DNA of 64,000 nucleotides from positions 29,802,920 through 29,866,919 of the forward strand of contig JAMKCF010000001.1 of assembly GCA_023634235.1 (NCBI GenBank). Reading direction: 5' to 3'. This DNA comes from Pisaster brevispinus (Eukaryota; Echinodermata; Asteroidea; Forcipulatida; Asteriidae). The number at the start of each line of letters is the position of its first letter. Positions within the stretch are counted from its first letter, which is position 1. The notes under the pieces are model-generated. The model had not been told where the DNA came from, did no database searches, and saw only the letters and a list, made by a program, of their open reading frames with translations. Shown here piece by piece: positions 1 to 10,309 of this stretch. The position numbers and the translations under genes were made by a program.

Positions 1-72
1 TTTTTGAAAACTAGAGAATTGGAATGAATGTACTCCTACAAAAATTTATAATGTACACATGTATTATTCCTC
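1..72 (+). repeat. single degenerate 74-bp satellite unit
   Basis: The first bases read like one diverged unit of the 74-bp repeat found as arrays at 1.9, 9.3 and 33.5 kb (GAAAACTAGAG, then GGAATGAATGTACTC). The left part may lie outside the window. Confidence 0.6.
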
Positions 73-739
73 ATAATCGTTGTTCGGCAAGCTGGGCCTG
101 CATCGTCTAACGCTAATGCACCTTCTCAGCTTGTTTCTGACTCAGCCGGAGCGACGGCGTCGAATGTGACAACTCATAGGACTTGTCATTCATCCCCGGT
201 ATCAGATTGCATGATAACTTCACACCAAAGATGAGACTATTTTTAATTCGGCACTCTGGAAACGCCAAGTGTTGTTATTATTATTCTTCGTGTGACGGCT
301 GAGCTGCAGCTTCTTGTGACGAAAAAAAATAAAATGTTGTGTGGATTGTGCGGAGTTATAAATGGCCGTCGGATAATCTTGACCGGTCATCTTTTTAGTA
401 TCAAGGACACAAAAAGAACTTTTGAGTTGGCTGAAGCTTTGTGCATGACGCCAGCTCAAGAGCACTCTTCACTAATGCTAAAAATTCATAGCTCAGTATG
501 GTAGTGTCATGCAAGTACCTGTTTCTCAGAGGACATGTACAGTTTTGCTGACGTACGCGTGCAGATGTCCAAGCTATTGTTTGGGTCTTTTGTTTTATCT
601 TGTTTACTGTCCTACTGTGGTCTTTTGGGCCGATGTGGAGATTGCGTGAGTGGTGGAAAGTTGGTCTGGGTATTTTGAGCAACAGTGACGTCATTTAGTG
701 CAGAGTGCTATTTTCTGATGCCCAACGTGTCAAAGTAAT
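73..739. other. intergenic stretch without recognised gene
   Basis: No coding region is supported. Pieces at 455-500 and 676-700 (a CTAATGCTAAAAAT motif, and TTTTGAGCAA followed by GTGACGTCA) recur at about 5925-6030, so this is dispersed-repeat material. The small ORFs here have no recognisable domains. Confidence 0.5.
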
Positions 740-1258
740 TTACTTGTATGATAGATTGGATACTCTTTGTTGGAGACATGATTGTCTTCAAACAACTGGT
801 GTGACATCCGCTGATTGCCTGCATTTATAAGTGTGGTTCATATGGACAGTGGATTCAGTCAGTGTTCAAAATAGGATGCCACAATTCCAGTCATATCTCG
901 TTGGGCCCCCCCCCCCCCCCCCCCCCGGTCCCCCGTTCAATGTTGGCTCTCATTGCGCGGTTGGCGCTCCAGCTGGGGTTAACAACTTTGGGCGGAGGAG
1001 CAGGGGGGACGAGGAAGGATATTGATTGTCACAAGGTCCAAATATTTTGTAGAAGCACGCTAGGAAGACTGTGCCACCTATTTCTAATTAGTTCACTGTC
1101 TTGATGAATTGGATACTCGTTGTTGGAGACGTGAGACTGCTAATTGCGTGCATTTTTAAGTGTTGTTTGTGTGGATAATGGATTCAGTCAATGTTCAAAA
1201 TATGACGCTACAAGCACACCAGGAAGACTGTGCCAACTATTTCTAATTAGAGACTCTA
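740..1258 (+). repeat. imperfect direct repeat interrupted by a C-tract block
   Basis: The block from 745 (GATTGGATACTC) through 1095 is partly repeated from 1108 (GAATTGGATACTCG) to 1250. Both copies carry a GGATTCAGTCA segment and an AGGAAGACTGTGCC segment. The first copy additionally holds a run of about 20 C at 906-926 and GC-rich sequence to 1020. Confidence 0.6.
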
Positions 1259-1269
1259 CCATAGTCACA

Positions 1270-1800
1270 TTTCATCGAGCTCCTTAAGCAAAAACAGCAG
1301 CTACGCACAACAAAAATATCCTTACTAAAATAAGGTTACCAGCCAAAGTACCATGTCTTATGTACAATCTGCAACTGGTATAATAATAACCAGTTCTTAT
1401 ATAGCGCATTTCACAATAACGTCTCAATGTGCTTTACATTAGTGCCCTGGTCATTGGGCCAATAACATTCCTGTAATCTTTCTCAGCTCTCTGGGGAGTA
1501 TACAGCCCGGGCTGCCGTGGCGCTCCGAAGGCTTTTTCAAACACAATATCAACCTCTACTCTCGCAGGTACCCATTTATACCCCTGGGTGAAGAGAAGCA
1601 ATTATAGTAAAGTATCTTGCTCAAGGACACAAGTGTCATGACCGGGATTCGAACCCACACCCCGATGACTTAACCATCGAAACTTGAATTCGATGCTCTA
1701 AACCACTCAGCCACATGACACCCCATCCTGCTTATTTTTGCTGAGCAGAAAGTTGCTAAATATAGTTCTCTGCTGAAGCAGCTCTATGAAGTTGGGTCAA
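1270..1800. mobile_element. GCTTAAGCA-type MITE, split by a SINE
   Basis: The outer halves (1270-1380 and 1735-1800) are a short non-autonomous element with inverted ends of the form AGCTGCTTAAGCA and AGCAGCTCTATGAA. The interior reads GGTTACCAGCC and ATCCTGCTTATTTTTGCT. The same family recurs at 16.5, 26.5, 38.8, 45.2, 46.6, 47.1, 47.2 and 47.9 kb. The SINE at 1381-1733 lies inside it, so the MITE is older. Confidence 0.65.
1381..1733 (-). mobile_element. tRNA-derived SINE (SINE-B), complete copy
   Basis: Read on the - strand, it starts with a tRNA-like head (A box in GTGTCATGTGGCTGAGTGG; B-box-like GGTTCGAATCCCGGTC). A body with GTACCTG and CTCCCCAGAGAGCTGAG follows, and it ends near TATATAAGAACTGG and a TTA-rich tail. 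A second copy lies at about 37.64-37.86 kb. Confidence 0.75.
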
Positions 1801-1899
1801 TAACTGTGATTCGTCTCAGAACAAACACTTCTCACGGAGGAGATTTTAATGCATATGATTGTTGCCTGTAATTCTAATCATTTTTTCTTTACTACACCA

Positions 1900-2325
1900 T
1901 CCAAAGCTTCAAATTTGGGTTGGGAAAGAATGTACTCTTCCAAAAACCAATGGTGTATCATCCTTATATGATATGTTTATTGATAATATAAGATTGGAAA
2001 GAATGTTCTCTTCCAAAAACCAATGCTGTACCATCATTTTATGATATGTTTCTTGAACACTAGAGGATTGGAACGAATGAACTCTTCAAAAAACCAATGA
2101 TGTACCATCTCTTTATGATTTGTTTCTTGAAATCTAGAGGATTGGAATGAATGGACTCTTCCAAAAAACCACGATGTACCATCCCTTTATGATTTGTTTC
2201 TTGAACACTAGAGGATTGGAATGAATGGACTCTTCAAAAATTCAATGATGTACCATCCCTTTATGACATGTTTCTAGAAAACTAGAGGATTGGAATGAAT
2301 GAACTCTTCCCAAAACCAACTCATT
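1900..2325 (+). repeat. 74-bp satellite, array 1 (about 6 units)
   Basis: Units begin near 1912, 1985, 2054, 2130, 2203 and 2277. Each contains GGATTGGAATGAATG, a CTCTTCCAAAAACC block, GATGTACCATCC and TATGATATGTTTCTTGAA. Units differ from each other by point changes and short indels. Confidence 0.9.
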
Positions 2326-3222
2326 GAGACACGTGTATGACATACATTGCAGGTATGGGATGATCAATCCCAATCAAATGCTCAAAAAATGGCGAAATCA
2401 ATCCAGGCGGAATTCCCCCCATACCCAAAACCTCGCTGAATGACGTATAAGTTGCTGCGGTAACAACACCTCTTCTCTTGTGAACGCCCCCCCCCCCCTC
2501 CTCTTCTCCCCATACCCATCCTCCTAGTGTTTAAAGGTATGATGCCACAATGGATTTATTTATTTTTTGAAAGAGTTTACTCAGTAAAAAAATCAAAGGC
2601 ACCTGCGGTGGGATTCAAACCCACCACTTCCCTCATTCTAGACCACACTTCATCTCCCGCACTTATGACTATTTCCTCACTCCGCCGCCCTCCCCATAGT
2701 TCGGGGATGTGATTTCTCCATTTTTAACGGAATTCTGGTTTTTTTGCCCTTAAAAAAAAAGAAATTCTGTGTTTTTTTTGCCCCCCCAAAAAATAAATAA
2801 ATAATAATTATTTTTTATTTTTTTTTAAAAGATCAAATTCATAAAAAAATGAAGATAAAACCATATAACAACGCCCAGATTGCAGAGTAGGGCTTTTAAA
2901 ACCAAAGATAAAGGTTCATATTGGGCTTCATGCTTGCAAGTTTTCGAGCTCGCATGTGTTTCGCTCTTTGCGCTCAGAGTTCAGGTTTTTTTTCAGCCTA
3001 TCACATCCCTGATAGTTACGCCACTGGTGATTTCTACTCCGCCTTTCTGCTGCTGTCCTTGAGGGTGTTGGTCGTTGGGAAAAATGTCACTTGTTTCATG
3101 TAGTTTTGTTCGTATCAATAGATGCGCTGATGCATCGGTCAAAATATGTATTTTGTGTACATGTAACACTTCAAGCGTACTGTCAACTATTTTCACAATG
3201 TTTTTATTTTTAATTTCGAAGT
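2326..3222. other. low-complexity intergenic stretch
   Basis: It contains C runs (about 2487-2500), A/T-rich tracts (2735-2850) and a tRNA-like B-box segment at 2605-2630 (GGGATTCAAACCCACC), probably a SINE remnant. No gene is recognised. Confidence 0.5.
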
Positions 3223-3232
3223 CCAGTGAACT

Positions 3233-3355
3233 ATAGACCGTATTGAATATGACGTCACCATTCAAATATCTGCCCTACAACATGGCGTCTAGCGTGTGCG
3301 TGATGGTGTGCGTGCATGTGCCGCATAGATATAGGGGTTATTCAATACGGTCTAT
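3233..3355. mobile_element. 123-bp foldback MITE
   Basis: It has perfect 17-bp terminal inverted repeats, ATAGACCGTATTGAATA at the left and its reverse complement at 3339-3355. The element is far too short to encode anything. Confidence 0.8.
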
Positions 3356-3539
3356 TAAAATGACTTGGAAAGTTTTCCCAGTTGGTATTTCTTTGTGTGC
3401 TTTTCTAAAGGATAGACGCATGGGGAAAATATGTGCACTGGTTCAACTGTTTTACTACAATTCATGGGAACAGTCAAAAGTTTGGACAATTTCTTGTTTG
3501 GCATAATTTTGCATCTGGAATTTGGGGAAAAATATGTGT

Positions 3540-4105
3540 AACTGTTCTATTCATTACTTTTCTCTCCCCCTTCCTATCATTGATTTTGTCTGTTGTGTTC
3601 CCTATACTTCCTGTGGTTGAAGAAGCCCCTTCTCCCATACCCCTCCCCCTCTTTTTGTTACCCTCCTCTTTGTTCATCCCCTGCTTTCTCTGTGTGTTTT
3701 CATCCCTATCCTGTAATTCCACTTGACTGCTCTTGTTACACCAGTATACCTAAATATTGTTTGAAGCTTTGCATGGTGTGGAGAAATAGGAAGAAACTAT
3801 AAATATGTGGAAAACTCTTTTGTGTGAGTGTTGGCTCTGAGAAGAGCCGGTTTGGTCTCGACGTTTCGAACAGTATACTCTGCTCGTCTTGAGGAGAATG
3901 CTGGACTACTGGTGGTGGTTGAGCTTAAGTACCGCTGGATGGATGCACACAAAAGAGATTTACACATGGTTGTAAACGCAAGCTTACTATTTATTTATAG
4001 TTTCTTCCTACCAGTATACCTGTTTATGTTTGTAGTGTTTTCATTTAGCCTTCAAGAAAGACTCTGCTAGGGTCAAAATGCCAGGCCACTAACTTTGTGT
4101 GTGTG
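3540..4105 (+). mobile_element. CT-rich dispersed repeat with hammerhead-like hairpin end
   Basis: A pyrimidine-rich block (3560-3740) leads to CCAGTATACC and, after an insertion, to CCTTCAAGAAAGACTCTGCT and an AGGGTC/GAAAC-type hairpin near 4050-4075. An inverted relative covers about 15985-16262. Hairpin-GAAAC ends of this kind occur in Penelope-like retroelements; assignment to that class is tentative. Short ORFs across the block are composition artefacts. Confidence 0.45.
3752..4009. mobile_element. 258-bp insertion with 12-bp target duplication and terminal hairpins
   Basis: It is flanked by the identical 12-mer ACCAGTATACCT at 3740-3751 and 4010-4021. Inside are 17-bp inverted repeats (AGGAAGAAACTATAAAT at 3788-3804, complement at 3993-4009) and a strong hairpin GGCTCTGAGAAGAGCC. 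On the - strand a CAAGAC, hairpin, TTCGAAACGTCGAG motif resembles the repeats at 27.3 and 48.6 kb. Confidence 0.65.
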
Positions 4106-4119
4106 CATTCGTTCTATGC

Positions 4120-4879
4120 TTAACCCTTTCAATACCATTGTCGAGTTTACTCGACCGTGCGCCGTGTGTGCTTCCGTACCAATGTCGAGTTTACTCGACA
4201 AAAAAAGTCGCGGCCTTTGAGACCCTGTATTTATTTTGTTTGGCGCCCTCTGTTGTTGACCCTTATATAGACGGGTAGCGTGTTTATTGAGCTTTCCAAT
4301 GGTGTGTATTGTATAGGGGGTCGCCATTACGATTTTCCGAGAAAAACTACGTTGTGTGCTGCAGTACTTCCAGATTTCACGCTTCCGTTTTCCCAACAAA
4401 AAATCACCATCATGGCTGTTCGTGACTCGTAGGTTTTGGTTGAAATATTTGTCGTTAGTGACTCTGAATTGGACTTGAAAATATGTGAAGAAGAACCTAG
4501 TGAAGATTCGGATGAAACTCGTGATGTTTCGTCGCAAGGTACGTTCAATGATGGCAGTGATCCTGACGATATACCGGTAGCTGGACCGAGCACTACAACC
4601 CTTCAACGCCGTGGGCATGGGCATGGGCTCGGCGGGCCTCGACCAATTCTCGCCGATCGAGGTGGCAAAGGACATGAAGATAATATATACAAATTTGACA
4701 TCATATGAAAGATCATTTCATAAGCTACAAATTGTATGCACAAAGTTTTTCCACAAAAATATGTCTTCACACAGAAAATCAAGATTGAAAAAGTGAACAC
4801 TGCACTTTGCTTTTTGTGTGAAAAAATGCGGTACACAGCAGTGTGACCGCTGTAAACAATGCGGTATTGAAAGGGTTAA
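4120..4879 (+). mobile_element. degraded piggyBac-type transposon, internally deleted
   Basis: The element is bounded by TTAA on both sides and by inverted ends (left TTAACCCTTTCAATACC, right GGTATTGAAAGGGTTAA). TTAA target sites and CCC-starting ends are the hallmark of piggyBac. Sub-terminal palindromes GTCGAGTTTACTCGAC occur twice (about 4140-4155 and 4184-4199). Within it are an acidic, Ser/Asp/Glu-rich N-terminal-like frame (4436-4708) and a Cys-rich C-terminal-like tail (4795-4875). The catalytic DDD core is missing, so the copy is non-autonomous. Confidence 0.85.
4436..4875 (+). pseudogene. piggyBac transposase remnant (N-terminal acidic part and Cys-rich tail)
   Basis: The first frame translates to an acidic stretch (EEEPSEDSDETRD, DGSDPDDIPVAG), as in piggyBac transposase N-termini. 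Near the right end, two different frames give LCFLCEK and then CGTQQCDRCKQCGIE. This suggests a frameshifted C-terminal cysteine-rich zinc-binding domain. The central RNase-H-like catalytic region (normally about 350 residues) is absent. The order and the position directly inside the TTAA ends support the assignment. It cannot encode an active transposase. Confidence 0.6.
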
Positions 4880-5277
4880 CTACACTTCAGTTATATTATT
4901 ATGAATTTGGAACTTCCTTGGTCAAATCAAATTAATCCATAATCTGTTGGGCAATTAGCCAGAGGTTCAGTTGCTAATCCATTATATTGTTAATCCCATT
5001 CTTCCATTCACTGATCTTCTCATGTGAGTGGATTAACAAGATCTTAATCAGCTTATGCTTTCTAATCTTTCATGAGAAGCACCCACTTGGGGAAGTAGAA
5101 TAGTGATTGACTTTAAGCCTCTATGGAAACCATCTGTTACTTTTTCCAGTGTAGTATTTATAGTAGGATCATGGAGGGGGGAATCCTATCACTCGTTGGT
5201 CAGAGTTTGGTGGGAGGGGGTGAATGGGGTATACATGGCACCAAAGAAGATCAGCATGGGTAGAGCAACTGTGAGGT
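4880..5277. other. intergenic stretch, nothing recognised
   Basis: AT-rich sequence without repeats or coding signal that I can identify. Confidence 0.5.
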
Positions 5278-5697
5278 CGTTCAGACACAGTACTAAAGTC
5301 GGTTTAATTAACTCATGGTTCAACCCGATCGAGTTCAACTCTGTGTGTCTGAACGGTTCTAAACTTAGACCGAATTGGGTTTAACCCGGAAAAGTTAGAC
5401 CGTCGAGCTGGGGGTTTATCTTTAGACCACTGCGGGTTTATCTTTTAACACTGTGTGTGGACAGAATAAAAAAAACCACATCCGGTTTAACTCACAACAG
5501 ATGACACACGCACACGCCCAGGAAATTGTTTTCGTTTACCAGCGCGCTGGTATACGGTCAGCAGGCACTCGGCAGCAGTATCTCGGCGCGCGGTTTCTGT
5601 GAATAAACCGGATGTTAGAGTAATGGGGTCGGGTCTGCTTTGACCTCTTAAAATGGAAGATAAACCGTATCGGGTTTAACTCAGTGCTGTCTGAACG
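5278..5697. mobile_element. 420-bp MITE with CGTTCAGACA ends
   Basis: The ends are CGTTCAGACACAG at the left and CTGTCTGAACG at the right, giving 10 perfectly inverted bases. The interior repeats the motif CGGGTTTA / TAAACCCG several times. No coding capacity. Confidence 0.65.
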
Positions 5698-6500
5698 CAA
5701 GGGGGACAAATTTTTACGACCTAGAAAAATTTTCTATTAAGATTGTTGGGAGTGACATGAGAAAAGTTTTCATAACTTAAGTTTTCATCAAGAATACCAT
5801 TTTTAGCAGTGTAGTATCTTTGGTAGAAACGATTCGTTGGACCAAGATGCTCTCTATGAATAATTGTTGATTGGTTGGAGGGGGGGGGGGGGTTACTGTA
5901 CTTCACTGGACTTCACTGAGTCAAGAGCACACTCCACACTAATGCTAAAAATAGAAGCAGTACCCGGATGTGACAGCATGGAATGTTTGTCTGACATGAT
6001 GGCCATTTTGAGCAAAAGTGATGTCACTAGCAGGGTTTGCCCTTACCTTTTTCAGTGGTGGCCACTAAAAAGCAGGGGCTTGCCGTTTCACTAGTACACC
6101 AGGCAGCTTTTTCAATAGTCCATTTTCAAATGACATAGGGATGCTTTTTAACACTGAACTAGCAAGCCAGACCACTTGGAGTGAATTTTGACTGGTCCTC
6201 GTGTATTTTAACTGGCATTTGGCCAGCGGACCACTGACAAGGGAGACGGCTTACTAGTCATGCTAGTGGGGAGTGCTGTTGCCCACATGCCGTCTTGTCT
6301 TTGCTGAGGCTGTCTTTAACATTTCTACTAGGAATTTGAATAGTTCTCTAGAAATCTTTTTGTCCCATATTTTAGTACTGTATCTTGAGCAACATGAGGC
6401 TCTACAATTTATGTTTTACATCTGGACAAAGGAAATAATGGCATACTTTGTGGCTCAGGAAGTGGAGTTTTAAAATTCCCTTGGTCCTCCCAACCAACAG
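5698..6500. other. intergenic dispersed-repeat material
   Basis: There is a G run at 5879-5892. At 5925-6030 the sequence matches the region near 455-700. At about 6135-6290 a segment (AACTAGCAAGCCAGACCACTT, TTTTGACTGGTCCTC) recurs diverged at 8880-8945. No gene recognised. Confidence 0.5.
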
Positions 6501-6640
6501 AATAGACCCCATGCGTATGATGTCACAAGCCAGAAACAGCGCCCTCACTGAGGTCAATGAAGACCTGTCATTGGCTGACAGTTGTGTGCACGTTTCCATT
6601 GTTTGAACTCAGCGATGGCGGCCGATGCAAGGGGTCTATT
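6501..6640. mobile_element. 140-bp foldback MITE (AATAGACCCC ends)
   Basis: It starts AATAGACCCC and ends GGGGTCTATT. Internal GATGGCGGCC and ATTGGCTGACAG motifs are shared with a partial copy at about 37.48-37.62 kb. The ends resemble the larger hairpin at 62.17 kb. Confidence 0.7.
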
Positions 6641-6893
6641 TTTAAAAGATCACCGTTTTGTTCTCGGTGTTGATTCAAAGCAGAAGTCGGCCCTTCCAAT
6701 GCAAAACAGCCTAACTCAAAAACGAAGTGCATTGCATGGAAAGGAAACTGTGCAAGTGCTTTGACCAAATGCATCAGGACTGACATTATAGCACTTGTAA
6801 ATTGTAAATTCACAATATTTTTGACGGCGTGAGGGCGCGTGTGAACCAAATTTACGTGTGCAAAACAAGTTTTAAAATGAACTGTATTTCCAT

Positions 6894-6951
6894 TGTTATT
6901 ATTATTATTATTACTATTATTATTTTATTTGGCAAATGTACAAGGGTACAG

Positions 6952-6988
<37 letters not shown>
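6894..6988 (+). repeat. microsatellites (ATT)n and (CAT)n
   Basis: An ATT-rich run (about 6894-6930) is followed by about 13 CAT/ATC triplets (6953-6988). Translating the latter gives a poly-His or poly-Ser artefact. Confidence 0.9.
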
Positions 6989-6989
<1 letters not shown>

Positions 6990-7775
6990 GGCTGTGTTCG
7001 TCCATTGTTGGATGAAGCTCTCCTCATGCAATTACCATCCTCTTCTCCTTTTTTGCTCTCCTGGTCCAGGTTGTCGTGTTTGTGTATGAATGAATTTCAT
7101 CTCTCCATGTTCTCTTCTGTCTTCCTCTTCTTCTTTTTCCATTTCTAGTCTACAACATACAGGCATTCAAAATAAGATAAAACTGTGATTGTGATGCAAG
7201 GAAATCAGCAGTTAAAAGTGCCCTCATGTGGTCAAAATTACAGTCAATTGCATTGCATCCTTCAAGCTACTTTAGGTCCAGTATTATATTATTAATATTA
7301 TTTATTAGGATAGCGATGACAGGTATTCGATTAAGTGTGAAACAGTCAAGCTTCTTGCGTGGTGATAATTACGGGTCCTGGCCCAGTTGCTGACATCGGT
7401 GGTGGAGGGGGGGGGGGGGTCGCTCTACAGAGCTGTCTTCCAACGGTGTCATTAGACAGCAGATTCTTGTGAATTAATCTCCATAATTTATAAACCCACT
7501 CAGAAAGACATGTCGGCACATTGCGAATCATCGGGCGTGAGTTATTTTGTGCGAGGTACCAGCCGACTCATCAGTGAACCCACTTGCCCTTTCGAAGCTG
7601 TTGTGTCATGCTGGTGACAGTTTGTGTCCAGAGGCGTCACATGTGTGCAGCGAGCTCGGGCTCTTGTGTTTATGAGAAAATTTTCATAATTTGCCCCGAG
7701 GTTGCTGAAAGTAACATGTACTCAAAATGCACAACTCGCTTAATGTTGCAGCTGTGTAAGACTAAAATAGAAAAC
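6989..7775. other. intergenic stretch, nothing recognised
   Basis: It contains a CT-rich block near 7020-7145 and a G run at 7406-7420. No coding or element signature found. Confidence 0.45.
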
Positions 7776-7778
7776 TAG

Positions 7779-8760
7779 AGAGATTGGCAAGTCTATGGAT
7801 ACAGATACGGATTTGATAACTGCAAACCATTCTAAGGTTGAGGCGTTTAACTCAACCAGTTTACCGTTTTGGGGTTTTTTTTTAACCGAGAGGTTTGCAA
7901 GTCTATGGATACAGATACGGATTTGATAACTGTTAACCATTCTAGGGTTGAGACGTTTAACTCAACCAGTTAACCGTTTTGGGGGGTTTTTTTCATCGAG
8001 AGGTTTGCAAGTCTATGGATACAGATACGGATTTGATAACTGTTAATCATTCTAGCTTTGGGACGTTTAACTCAACCAGTTAACCGCTTTGGGGGTTTTT
8101 AAACCAAGAGGTTTGCAAGTCTATGGATACAGTACGGATTTGATAACTGTTACTTACTTATGTTCCGCTGCCTCAATGCCTCAGCCCCTTCATATCTCAC
8201 TGACCTATTGTCCATCAAAGAACCTGTCAGAAATCTGCGTTCCTGTTCTCAATTTTTCGCATTCAAAGAACAAAACAAAGTTGGGGGGATCGTGCCTTTT
8301 CTATCGCAGCACCAAGGATGTGGAATCATCTTCCTCAGAACATCAAGCAATTCTACATGTACTTCATTAGCCAATTTCTAAACTTTACTTAAATCTCACC
8401 TTTTTTCAAAAGCCTACTGTACGGCGCTATGAGCAACGACTGTTGGATTGGCGTCTTATAAATTTAACGATTGATTGATTGATTGATTGATTGAACTGTT
8501 TACCATTCTAGGGTTGGGACGTTTAACCGGTTAACCGCTTTTAGAAAATTAGAGGGGTTTGCAAGTCTATGGATACAGATAGGGATATGATAGCCGTAGT
8601 CATACTAGGGTTGGGACATTTAACCAGTTAACCGTTTTTTGATTTTGTTTTGTTTTTTAACCGAGAGGTTTGCAAGTCCATGGATACAGATATGGATTTG
8701 ATAACTGTTTACCATTCTAAGGTAGGAACTTGTAACCGTTTAACCGTTCATAAAAAAAAG
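7779..8760 (+). repeat. tandem array, unit about 110 bp, 6 units, interrupted by a LINE fragment
   Basis: Units share GGCAAGTCTATGGATACAGA or GTTTGCAAGTCTATGGATAC, GGATTTGATAACTGTTA, CCATTCTAGGGTTG and TTTAACTCAACCAGTTAACC. They start near 7785, 7890, 8006, 8112, 8558 and 8668. A LINE 3' fragment (8155-8494) splits the array between units four and five. Confidence 0.85.
8155..8494 (+). pseudogene. LINE (CR1/L2-like) 3' fragment inserted in the tandem array
   Basis: The frame around 8160 reads APSYLTDLLSIKEPVRNLRS. After a frameshift near 8285, another frame gives a DRAFSIAAPRMWNHLP-like run. This is the conserved C-terminal end of CR1/L2-type reverse transcriptase ORFs. It is followed by a (GATT)n tail (8468-8493), as expected for the 3' end of such elements. 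Flanks repeat AACTGTT. It is 5'-truncated and frameshifted, so dead. Confidence 0.75.
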
Positions 8761-8814
8761 ACAGTTTTTTATGAAGTGATGATTGTGTCAAAAAACAATT
8801 AAAACATTTCGCAA

Positions 8815-9087
8815 AACTTTTTTTTTTTTTTTTTTTTTTTTACTTGGCCTTAAAAACATACAAAAATGTGATGCTTTTCAACACAGAACTAGCCAACCAG
8901 ACCACTTCTTAGGAGAGAATTTTGACTGGTCCTCAGGTCCTCAGTCTATGACCCTACTTTTAAGAAAATCTTGCCGAACTCTTTGTCCAAATTGAGCGAG
9001 TTTACATGTAAGTTCATGCTAGCAGGGGGTGAATTTCTGTCATTGAGCAGTGAAGACACTGCCCCCATGCTGTGAAGCTATGCAGGG
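8815..9087. repeat. poly-T tract and dispersed repeat
   Basis: A run of about 23 T (8818-8840) is followed by sequence (8875-8945) shared in diverged form with 6135-6200. Confidence 0.55.
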
Positions 9088-9612
9088 TAAGTCCTGAAAA
9101 AATACCTCGCTTTAGTCGTGGACGATGGAAACACTAGCACTTTACACATCTCAAATCAATGGCTCGCTTGCTTCTAAGGAAACAAGTTCCCCACCACCGT
9201 TTTGAGGTTGTTGGATGGTATGACCGTATTAGCAGGGGTGTTGACCGGGGATGGGGTAAGACCCTGTCCAAATCATTTAACTGGAAACTAGAGGATTGGA
9301 ATGAATGTAATGTACTCTTTCAAAAACCAATGATGTACCATCCCTTTATGATATGTTTCTTGAAAACTAGAAGATTGGAATGAATGTACTCTTCCAAAAA
9401 CTAATAATGTACCATCCCTTTATGATATGTTTCTTGAACACCAGAGTATTGGAAAGAACTTTGCCAAAACCCAATGATGTACCATTGCTTTATGATTTGT
9501 TTCTTGAAAACTAGAGGATTGGGAAGAATGTACTCTTCCAAAAACCAATGATGTATCATTCCTTAATGATGTTTCTTGAATTCTGAAGGATTGGAATGAA
9601 TGTACTCCTCCA
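9088..9612 (+). repeat. composite repeat: unique flank plus 74-bp satellite array 2
   Basis: The flank at 9095-9280 (AATACCTCGCT, GATGGAAACACTAGCA, ATTAGCAGGGGTG, CCAAATCATTTAACT) is matched by the flank of array 3 at 33255-33465. The satellite follows from about 9283 in 4-5 units. Shared flanks mean that array and flank travel together, as in a transposable element with an internal tandem core. Confidence 0.75.
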
Positions 9613-10305
9613 CTCAAACAACCCCTTTAAGATCCATTCTCCTGAACCATTCCCAAGGCTCTGCCGCTGAAGTAAATTAGACCATGGCTGATGTGTACAT
9701 GTATCACACACTAAATGTATCACCAGCTTACATGCACAGCTGTAGCCCCAACAATTGATAATGCATACCAATCCCTAGAACACGTCGGTTCGTCCTACCA
9801 CCCGACACACACACACACACAAGCATGCGCTGGAATCTCTGTTGACATCATCAGCGGAGCAGCACCAAATGTCAGAGGCTTAGATGCCCGTGCACAAGTT
9901 TTTTTGTGGAGCAATTGGAGCAATTACAAACGGAGGAGCCTGTATGTCTGTGAACGGACCCTCCGCTCTTATCCCTTCTTGTGTAGTTTTGTTCCCGCGT
10001 GGGATGTGTGGTGCTGTGGTGATGGCTCATCGTCAGCCTCTCATCAGACTGACCTCTGGGAAACTTACGGGGGGGGAGGAGGACACATTTCGTCCGTAGA
10101 GTATCCCTCGTGGCTGTAGGGCAGTCTTTGGGCTTCTGCCGTGTTTAAATGTGGACTTTGTTAAAGAACTGTGTCAGGAGCTTTGTTGGATGATGTATGG
10201 TGTGCACCACAGCACACAGAGATGGCCTCGGGTATGTACTGTTGTAGGTGTTGCCCCATCGTACTTTCATATTTGATCGTAATTCTATTTATTTAGATGA
10301 ACTCA
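9613..10305. other. intergenic stretch, no convincing gene
   Basis: It contains an (AC)n run at about 9807-9823. The longest open frame (9715-10119, 134 codons) has no recognisable motif and I do not call it a gene. Confidence 0.4.
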
Positions 10306-10309
10306 AAGT

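Noticed and set aside
3433..3726. 97-codon ORF with hydrophobic segments suggesting a small membrane protein
   Set aside because: The region is a pyrimidine-rich dispersed repeat, which inevitably encodes Leu/Phe/Ser/Pro-rich peptides.
9715..10119. 134-codon ORF upstream of ADAR
   Set aside because: No domain, low-complexity segments from an (AC)n run and G runs, no convincing splice context.
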